NCBI GenBank assembly: GCA_036873135.1
Contig: JAPTYO010000027.1
Span: 1,383,195 to 1,447,194 of the forward strand
From: Clarkia xantiana subsp. parviflora
Taxonomy: Eukaryota; Streptophyta; Magnoliopsida; Myrtales; Onagraceae
DNA length: 64,000 nt
Direction: 5' to 3'
Position 1 is the stretch's first letter; every line of letters begins with the position of its first letter. Shown piece by piece: positions 55,619-64,000 of this stretch. The translations under genes and the position numbers were made by a program. Below the pieces are notes generated by a model, which searched no databases, had not been told where the DNA came from, and saw only the letters and a program-made list of their open reading frames with translations.

Positions 55619-58600
55619 TCAAGCGTGACATTTCTTCAAGTGTTCGCCACTAAAAGAATGTTTCAACGCTCTGCCATCGAGGTCTTCCAATTTGTACGCA
55701 TTCGGAGCTGGCATCCCCACGACCTTGTAAGGTCCTTCCCATTTTGGTGACATCTTGTTGATTCGATCCAAAAGGGTAAACTCGTTGCGACGCCAAACCA
55801 GCTCCCCGACGAAGAATTGTCGGGACCTAACTCGCTGATTGTAATACCTGGCCGTCGCCAAACGCATTTGAGCTTGGACTTCATCGGCTTCCCGCCTCTT
55901 CTCTTCGAGCAAGTCCAAATCCAGACGTCTCATCTCGTCATTCGTCAGAGGCTCGTAATATCTCATCCGATGGGACGCCACAGCTACCTCCACGGGAGCA
56001 ACAACCTCCGTGCCATAAACAAGGCCAAACGGAGTCTCCCCAGTTGATCGTTTGGGTGTCGTTCTAACTGCCCAAAGCACGTTTTCCAGCTCGTTCAACC
56101 ATTTTCCCTTCAAGGCATAGACCCTTTTCTTCAGGCCATCCATCACGATTTTGTAGGCCGATTCCACCTGGCCATTAGTCTGAGCATGGCGGACGGAGGC
56201 TGTCCAATGCTCGATGTTCAACTCCTCCAGATACTCCTTCACCTGAGACCCGTTAAACGGTGGACCATTGTCGCTGATCATCATCTTAGGAATCCAGTAT
56301 CTGGATACAATATGAGACTGGAGAAATTTGACGATCTTGTTCCCCGTCGTCCTGGCCAACGCCTTTGCCTCTATCCATGTCGAAAAATAATCGATAGCTA
56401 CAAGCAAATACTTACACTGACCTTGTGCTTGCGGAAGAGGTCCCACCAAGTCGATGCCCCACTGTGAGAAGGGCCAAGCGCTCTTGATGGGTGTCAGATT
56501 AGCAGCCGGAGCCACAATACTCGGGGCATACCTCTGGCACGCGTCACAGGATCGGACCAACGTTGTCGCCTCCTTGCTCATTGTAGGCCAATAATAGCCC
56601 AAGTTCAGCACCTTCCTCATAATGGATCTGGCTCCTTCGTGACTAGCCGCGACCCCTTCGTGCACCTCCCTCAGGATTCGACTTGTGTCGGGTTCAGCCA
56701 CACACTTCAAGTACGGAGTCGAGAACCAACCCTTCTTGTATAACTGATTTTCCAGCATCACGTAATTAACCGCGATCCGACGTATCCTGTCAGCTATCAT
56801 TTCATTATCGGGGACTGCCCCCGTAGTTAGGTACGCGACTATCGGGGTCATCCAAGTGGGCTCCTTCTCCGATCCTGCCTCCATAGCACACACCTGTGTC
56901 GGGTCGGTGGTCGACAAGATCACCTTCTCCAAGAAGTGCGCCTTCCGATTTTCCTCCAAGGGTGCCCCCAGGGCAAATTTGCTCAAGGCGTCTGCCTCCA
57001 CGTTTTCCTCCCTCGGGATTTCCTCGATGTTGAAGCTTTTAAAGCTCTCCTTCAAGACTTGCACCTCGCGTCGTATCGTATCGCCCTTGAACCTGATTCA
57101 CAATCAGGGCCGCGTCACACTTCACTCTCAAGTGAGCAACTCCCGTACCTTTGGCAATTTTCAGGCCCGTGATAAGAGCCTCGTACTCAGCTTCGTTGTT
57201 CGTGGCCCAAAATGTTAAGGCCAAAGCATATCACAGCGGCTCACCTCCGCAAGGTGGTATCACAACAAAGCCTGCTCCTGATCTATCTGAACTCGAGGAG
57301 CTATCCGTGTACATCTCCCAAGTATTTTCCTCGTTTGGCTGTTCTGATTGCTCTGCCATCTCTGGTTGTTCTGCCATCGGGACCTCCATGGTTGCCCCCT
57401 TTACAGGGCCCGCTTCTTCCAGATTGGGGGCTGTAGACTCTGCTATGAAATTTGCTAATGCCTGGCCCTTAATAGCCGTTCTCGGAGCAAAGTGTATGCG
57501 AAACTCACTAAGCTCGACTGCCCATTTCACTAATCTCCCCGACGCATCAGGTCGGTTCAAAAAATGCTTCAGAGGCTGGTTCGTCAACACAGAGATCTCA
57601 TGCGCATGGAAGTAAGGCCTCAGCTTCCGAGCAGTAATAATCAACGCAAAGAGATACTTCTCAACGGCGGGATAATTTATTTCAGATTTGGCAAACGCCT
57701 TGCTTACATAATAGACGGGAACCTTATTACCCTCGACAATCTTCACTAACACAGAGCTAATGGCAAATTCAGAAATAGCCAAGTAAAGATAGAGCGGCTC
57801 GCCTGGAACCGGTTTTGCCAACAGCGGGAGGGTGCGTAGGTGCTGCTTGAGTTCCTGGAACGCTTCTTCACACTTGGTGGTCCATTCGAACTTCTTGTTG
57901 GCCCTCAGGACTTCAAAAATGGCATTGACCGGTCACTTGCCTTAGACAGGAAGCGATTCATTGCAGCTAGTCGACCATTAAGCACTTGCACCTCCCGATG
58001 GTTTATCGGAGACTGCATCTCCTCAATCGCTCTCAGTTTCTCGGGATTCACCTCAATTCCTCTCTGACTCACCATAAAGCCCAGAAACTTCCCTGAGTGG
58101 ACCCCGAAGGCGCATTTTGTCGGGTTCAAGCGAACCTGATGAAGCCTCATCCGCTCAAACGCCGTGGCTAGGTTGTGCACATGATCCTCAGCTTGTCGGG
58201 ACTTCACCAGCATATTGTCCACGTAAGCCTCCATAGTTTTCCCTAGCATATCTCCGAACAACTTGTTCACCATCCGCTGGTAGGTTGCCCCGGCATTGAT
58301 CAACCCGAAAGGCATGACATCGTAGTGATAGATGTCACTGTCTGCATAAAATGCTGTGTGAGGAACGTCTTCCTTAGCCATCTTGATCTGGTTATAGCCC
58401 GAGTACGCATCCATGAAGCTCAACAGCTCATGTCCTGACGTGGCATCCACCAGCAGGTCGATTCTCGGGAGCGGGTAACAGTCCTTCGGGCAAGCTTTAT
58501 TCAGGTCGCGGAAATCAACGCACATCCGCCATTTTCCATTGCTCTTCTTCACCAGCACCGGGTTAGCAACCCAAGTCTGGAATCAGAGCTCCTTGATAAA

Positions 58601-61198
58601 CCCAGCATCGAGCAACCTGCCCACCTCCTACTGGATTGCAATCCTCTTGTCTGTGCCCATCGGACGCCTTTTCTGTGCGATAGGCTTGATCGCGGGATCA
58701 ATCTTCAACTCATGCACGATCACGTCGGTGCTGATTCCTGGCATGTCACTCGGAGACCAGGCAAACAGCTCCTTGAACTCTTTCAGTAGATCGATCAATT
58801 TTCGGGCCGTCTCCTCGGTCAGAGCAGACCCGATTTTCACCTTCCTCTGAGGCCCATCAATCTCGACCTCATTCAAATCCTCCACGGGGGCGGGACGCCC
58901 AAACTCTTCTCTGGGATCAGCATCTGTCTGAAGGACAGTCATAGCCTCCCGTCTTCTCCTTCGGGTGGCGTTAACATAACATTTCCTGGAAGCCACCTGG
59001 TCGCCTTTGACCTCTCTAACACCATGATCGGTCGGGAACTTCATCTTCTGGTGAACAGTCGAGGCAACTGCCATCAGGGGGTTGATGGTAGTTCTTCTGA
59101 TAATCGCGTTGTAGGTCCCCGCGGACTCAACTACCACAAACTCCACGTTCCTCCTCTCCGATTTCCACCCGCTACCGAACTCCACTGGTAAGGTGATCAC
59201 TCCTAGCGGATAGGAGGTAAAACCAGAGAATCCGATCATCGGGAAGTTCGCCTCCTTCAGGTCCTTCTTCCTTTTCCCCATGGCCTCCAGCGCATCCATG
59301 AACAGAATGTCGGAGGAGCTCCCTCCATCGATCAAAATCCGCTTCATCTCGTACCCATCCACGTCCAAAGTCACGACCAAAGCGTCATCGTGCGGAGTCT
59401 CCACGCCTACGAGATCCTCCGACGAAAAGGAGATCACCATCTCTTTCTTCAGGGTCCAGGATCGGGACCTCTTACCCAGTACCACAGCAGCTGGAATTCT
59501 AGAGGCATAAACCTCCCGGGAGGACGAGGTATCACCTCCCGCGGCAAACCCTCCGTGAATCATATTGATAGTGCCCCGTTTCTCCTTACGAGCACCAGAA
59601 GACTCCGGGTCAGACCTCTTCTTCTTTGGGGAACGATCGCGGGATCGGGAACGGGACCGTGATCGGGATCTAGAACGGGATCGACACCGCTTCTCCCCGA
59701 CAAACTCCTTAAGCTTCCCCTTCTGGATCAGCTTTTCGATCTCCTTCTTCAGCTCCCGACAATTATTGGTGTCGTGGCCATTCGCGCGATGAAATCGACA
59801 GTAGCGATCGGTGCGGGATCCCAAAAATTCTCCTTCCTTCTTCGGGGGGTACCTAGAGATACCCTGTCGCTCCATGACCGTTAACACCTCCGCCATAGAG
59901 CTGTTGAGAGGAATGTCATGATCCTCCCGCTTGTCCTTCTTCGAGGAACGCCTATCGTCCCTCCGATCAAAGCGACTTCGACCCCGACTGCTCTCGGCTT
60001 TATCCTTCGACTTGCGCTCGTCTAAGGGTTTGACCGACTACTTTCCCTTATTCGACTTCGGGGGCTCAAGCTCTCCAGCGGCTATCTTCGATTCCTGGAC
60101 ATCGATTTGCCGCTTCACCCTCTTCTGCAGTGCCTCCATATTCCAAACAGCTTTCTCAGCCACGCTGTGCATCAAGTCGGAACCGTAGGGGGCTGTTAGG
60201 TTCCGAATGAAGGTACGGATGGTTTCACCCTCCGAAATCTCTTCATCAATCTCCGCCACGCTGGCAGTGTACCGCTGGTAATAGTGCGCCAGTTACTCGT
60301 CGGGCCTCTATACCACCTGGGTCAGGGACCTCACACTCTTCAGCAGACGTCTGCGACCCTGGTACTGCTGAATGAAGCGGTCGTGCATATCAGCCCTGCA
60401 AGTGATGCAACCTGGGGGCAGACTGAAGAACCAGGTTAGGGCTCTCTCGCCAAGTGTGTTCGGGAACAGCGTACACACAATATCTTCATTCGGGGCTCTG
60501 CCCAGACACGCCATGAGGTGCTTTTGGACATGACGGACCGGATATCCCTCGCCATCATACTCCTTAATCGTGGAGATACCCAGCCCTGGCGGGGCGAGTG
60601 TGTCTATGAGTCTAGGAACGAAGGGATGGGTGGATTAATCCCTCAGCTCCGACACCAGCGGCTTCTGCTCTCCCGTGCAGATGTTCACGATCTTCACCAC
60701 CTGATCGGGGGTGATGGGACCATTAAGGGGAATGGTCCTGTGCTGCACTGGTCCTGGCCCATCGACCACGAATCGCTCTGGCTGAACGGACTCCCTACTC
60801 CTGCCCTGGCTTCGGGGCTGAGCCTCCCGCACGTTCTAAACCTCTCCTGGTGGGGGCGCTTCCTCTTCTAGTTGGGGCATCTCCTCTTGCCTCCTCGCAA
60901 ACTCTCTCTGATTTAAGAGAGCCTCCACGGCTGCCAAAAACATCGGCATGGCTTCCGCCACAGCCCTCGTCAGGTCCGTAGCTGGAGGAGCCTCCTGCTC
61001 CCGATTCCCCTGGTGTTGAGCAGCAGTATCTTCGGGACCATCATTATGCGCCCCTGTCTGGGAGACCTCAGCAGCGGGAAGATTCTGGTCCTCACGTTCC
61101 GGTGGTGAATTCAAAGTCGTCGTAGCAGGATGACGGGAACCACCAGATTGTCCTTGTCTTCTTTGCTTGCCAGCCGCCATTGAACGAGTAGAAGGCAT
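55619..61198 (-). pseudogene. D gag-pol polyprotein
   Basis: Minus strand from MPSTRSMAAGKQRRQGQSGG (61198) to the integrase end LKKCHA (55619). Gag is broken at about 60834, 60630 and 60290. The finger CRFHRANGHDTNNC, RS repeats and protease (RILIDGGSSSDILF) lie in the 59896-58628 frame. RT (58558-57905) has MPFGLINAGATYQRMVNKLF, but the catalytic motif reads AYVDNMLVKS where A and B have AYVDDMLVKS, so one of the paired aspartates is Asn. Both RNase H regions and integrase (CDACQRYAPS, SDNGPPFNG, NGQVESAYK) follow, with a small deletion near 57070. Inactive. Confidence 0.9.
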
Positions 61199-61236
61199 AT
61201 CAGCTTTTTATTACGTTTCCCACAGACGGCGCCAAT

Positions 61237-61921
61237 GTTGGATCACGATGGAACTCCGGTACGATCTTTGACGGCGATCCTAGCTCATTTGCTCCACGCA
61301 ATCCTGCAAGAGGGGATAGACCGGGCGGTGACCCAGAATCCCTCTCTGATGCTTAAATGAGTATCTCGTATACGACGACAAGTAAGAATCTCAAAGTGTC
61401 TCTCAAAAACATAATTGATCTGAGGTAACCTCTGCCTTTTTATAGGCGGAGAGGTACCTCAGTTACCTGGTGAACCGTTGGGGGTGGTTAGCCCGTATTC
61501 CGCGTATCTTGGGCACGATCCCGCCTATCTAGGCCATGATCTCGCTTATCTCGGCCACGCCCCGCGTATCTCGGCCACGCTTCGCGTATCTTAGCTGCGC
61601 TCCGCGTATCTCGGCCACGCCCCGCGTATCTCGGCCTTAACCTCTGATAGCAAGTCCCGACCAATATCGGGGACTCCAGAGTTATCTCATTGTGTCACCG
61701 CTCGGGGCCCCTCGTCATCGTGACAGGGCCAATCATTCTCAAGGATTCGTCATCGGGGCCTACTTAAAGGCTTCTCATCGGGAGCTTCCAGCTCACCTAT
61801 CGGGACCGACTCTGTCGGGACCCTTCACCTTGGTCTTCTTGACCTCCATTTTAGGGCCTAGTGGGCCTATTCGCCGTTTCCTCGCCGTTAAAGGGCCTAA
61901 CGGCCATAGCGGAACCCATCA
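61237..61921 (-). repeat. D 5' LTR
   Basis: 685 bp, TGTTGGATCACGA to CGGAACCCATCA, beside the primer-binding site TTGGCGCCGTCTGTGGGAAA (minus strand, 61217-61236). Seven roughly 20-bp repeats lie at about 61494-61640. Confidence 0.9.
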
Positions 61922-63165
61922 TGTACGTTGTTCCTGAACACACTGGGCGAGAGAGCCCTAACCTGGTTCTTCAGTCTGCCCCCAGGCTGCATCACTTGCT
62001 GGGCTGATATGCACGACAGCTTCATTCAGCAGTACCAGGGTCGCAGACGTCTGCTGAAGAGTGTGAGGTCCCTGACCCAGGTGGTACAGAGGCCCGATGA
62101 GTCGTTGGCGCACTATTACCAGCGGTACACTGCCATCGTGGCGGAGATTGATGAGGAGATTTCGGAGGGTGAAACCATCCGTACCTTCATTCGGAACCTA
62201 ACAGCCCCTACGGTTCCGACTTGATGCACAGCGTGGCTGAGAAGGCTGTGTGGAATATGGAGGCACTACAGAATAGGGTGAAGCGGCAAATCGATGTCCA
62301 GGAATCGAAGATAGCCGCTGGAGAGCTTGAGCCCCCGAAGTCGAATAAGGGAAAGCAGTCGGTCAAACCCTTAGACGAGCGCAAGTCGAAGGATAAAGCC
62401 GAGAGCAGTCGGGGTCGAGGTCGCTCCGATCGGAGGGATGATAGGCGTTCCTCGAAAAAAAGACTGGCGGGAGGATCATGAAATTCCTCTCAACAGCTCT
62501 ATGGCGGAGGTGTTGATGGTCATGGAGCGACAGGGTATCTCTAGGTACCCCCCGAAGAAGGAAGGAGAGTTTTTGGGATCCCGCACCGACCGCTACTGTC
62601 GATTCCATCACACGAATGGCCAAGACACCAATCATTGTCGATAGCTGAAGTAGGAGATTGAAAAGCTGATCCAGAAGTAGAAGCTTAAGGAGTTTGTCGG
62701 GGAGAAGCGGTGTCGATCCCGCTCTTGATCCCGATCACGGACCCGTTCCCGATCCCGCGATCGGTCCCCAAAGAAGAAGAGGTCCGACCCGGAGTCTTCC
62801 GGTGCCTGTAAGGAGAAGCGGGGCACTATCAATGTGATTCACAGAGGATTTGCCGCGGGGGTTGATACCTCGTCCTCCCGGGAGGTTTATGCCTCTAGAA
62901 TTCCTGCTGCTGTGGTGCTGGGTAAGAGGTCTCGATCATAGACCCTGAAGGAAGAGATGGTGATCTCCTTTTCATCGGAGGAACTCGTAGGCGTGGAGAC
63001 TCTGTACGATGACGCTCTGGTCGTGACCTTGGATGTGGATGGGTACGAGATGAAGCGGATTCTAATCGATGGAGGGAGTTCCTCCGATATCCTGTTCATG
63101 GATGCGCTGGAGGCCATGGGGAAAACGAAGAAGGACCTAAAGGAGGCGAACTTCCCGATGGTCGG
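61922..63165 (+). pseudogene. G gag-protease fragment
   Basis: Plus-strand gag from NTLGERALTWFFSLPPGCIT through RPDESLAHYYQRYTA, KAVWNMEALQNRVKRQIDVQ, a finger (CRFHHTNGQDTNHC), RS repeats and protease up to EANFPMVG. It is nearly identical to the D gag-protease but inverted, with several in-frame stops (62642, 62651, 62678, 62726, 62939). It is bounded by D on the left and by the LTR of H on the right. Confidence 0.88.
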
Positions 63166-63862
63166 TGATGGGTTCCGCTATGGCTGTTAGGCCCTTTAAC
63201 GGCGAGGAAACGGCGAATAGGCCCACTGGGCCCTCAATGGAGGTCAAGATGACCCAGGCACAGGGTCCCGACGGAGGGAGTCCCGATGATGAAAGGTCCC
63301 GACAGAGTCGGTCCCGATAGGTGAGCCGGAGGCTCCTGATGAGATGCCTTTAAGTAGGCCCCGATGATGAATCCCTGAGAATGATCGGCCCTGTCACGAT
63401 GACGAGGGGCCCCGAGCGGTGACACAACAAGATAACTCTGGAGTCCCCGATGTTGGTCGGGACTTGTTATCAGAGGATGAGGCCAAGATACGCGGGGCGT
63501 GGCCGAGATACGCGGAGCGTGGCCGAGATACGCGGGGCGTGGCCGAGATAAGCGAGATCGTGGCCTAGATAGGCGGGATCGTGCACGAGATACGCGGAGT
63601 ACGGGCTAACCACCCCAACGGTTCACCAGGTAACTGAGGTACCTCTCCGCCTATAAAAGGGCAGAGGTAACCTTAGAGCACATTACGTTTTAATATACGA
63701 TACTTGAGATTACTGCTTGCCAGTCCATACGAGATACTCATTTAATTATCGGAGAGGGATTCTGGGTCACCGCCCGGTCTATCCCCTCTTGCAGGATTGT
63801 GTGGAGCGAAGGAGCTGGGATCGCCGTCAAAGATCGTGTCGGAGTTCTACCGTGATCCAACA
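63166..63862 (+). repeat. H gypsy 5' LTR
   Basis: 697 bp, TGATGGGTTCCGC to GTGATCCAACA, inserted in G protease after GTCGG (63161-63165). Six roughly 21-bp repeats (63481-63605) precede TATAAAA (63652-63658). The primer-binding site TTGGCGCCGTCTGTGGGA is at 63863-63880. Confidence 0.9.
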
Positions 63863-63898
63863 TTGGCGCCGTCTGTGGGAACGCAACAAAAAGCTGAT

Positions 63899-64000
63899 AT
63901 GCCTTCTACTCGTTCAATGGCGGCTGGCAAGCAAAGAAGACAGGGACAATCTGGTGGTTCTCGTCATCCTAATGCGACGATTTTGAATTCACCACCGGAA
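63899..64000 (+). CDS. H gag, N-terminus, cut by window edge
   Basis: 34 codons from ATG 63899 (MPSTRSMAAGKQRRQGQSGG...), open to the window end. It is the same start as D gag. It follows the primer-binding site by 18 bases. Whether the rest of H is intact lies outside the window. Confidence 0.75.
   Translation, partial: MPSTRSMAAGKQRRQGQSGGSRHPNATILNSPPE

Larger units (their letters stand above)
51817..61921 (-). mobile_element. D gypsy element, 3' LTR truncated
   Basis: Minus-strand Tat-type element: partial 3' LTR (51817-52323), antisense gene, repeat array, gag-pol and complete 5' LTR (61237-61921). About 210 bp of the outer 3' LTR and its flank were lost in the fusion to F. The right flank is TGTAC inside the gag of G, which is the same subfamily as D. 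Confidence 0.88.

Overview
The window is plant nuclear DNA, most likely from a flowering plant and probably a eudicot. It is almost wholly nested transposable elements: GT-AG introns, Ty3/gypsy elements of the Tat type (a second RNase H and an extra antisense gene), Ty1/copia elements, a Mutator-like (MULE) transposase gene and MULE-type foldbacks. The one recognisable host gene is a broken TFIIIB subunit B'' (BDP1) locus. There is no sign of bacterial or organellar DNA.

Layout. 1-1427: end of a minus-strand gypsy element (E1), protease fragment plus 5' LTR. 1444-5398 and 15146-15780: a MULE transposase pseudogene whose 3' half is also present as an inverted copy (3662-4829). Its right arm is split by a complete 9.7-kb non-autonomous gypsy element (E2, 5399-15145, TSD GACTC), while the left arm keeps the matching unoccupied site. 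15781-17290: AT-rich intergenic DNA, then two degenerate tRNA-Asp-like sequences. 18003-18466: two exons of a host gene, cut by a 21.6-kb tandem gypsy array (LTR-a, internal A, LTR-b, internal B, LTR-c; 18570-40220). 40221-41483: the 3' exons of BDP1. 41989-43575: copia LTR and gag fragment carrying a foldback. 43576-48965: a 39-bp gypsy LTR remnant fused to a second copy of the host 5' exons, itself cut by a nearly complete copia element (43967-48422, TSD GCTTG). 49557-50095: a foldback MITE with a 9-bp TSD. 50157-64000: a mosaic of four related gypsy copies: F (+), D (-), G (+) and H (+, running off the window).

How the genes fit together. The gypsy elements with complete internal regions (A, B, D) and E2 share one plan. 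Gag-pol (gag-protease only in E2) runs from the 5' LTR on one strand. A second, spliced gene on the opposite strand starts near the 3' LTR, behind its own TATA box in A, B and D. The two converge on a tandem-repeat array. In A, B and D this array is bordered by two AATAAA hexamers pointing at each other. The antisense protein has a conserved N-terminal domain rich in W, F and P that resembles the plant 'putative gypsy type transposon' family, then a basic linker, a coiled coil and a conserved C-terminal tail. This convergent module and the inverted MULE duplication, which resembles maize Mu killer in design, are the most interesting features. No computational search was possible, so family assignments rest on motifs read by eye.
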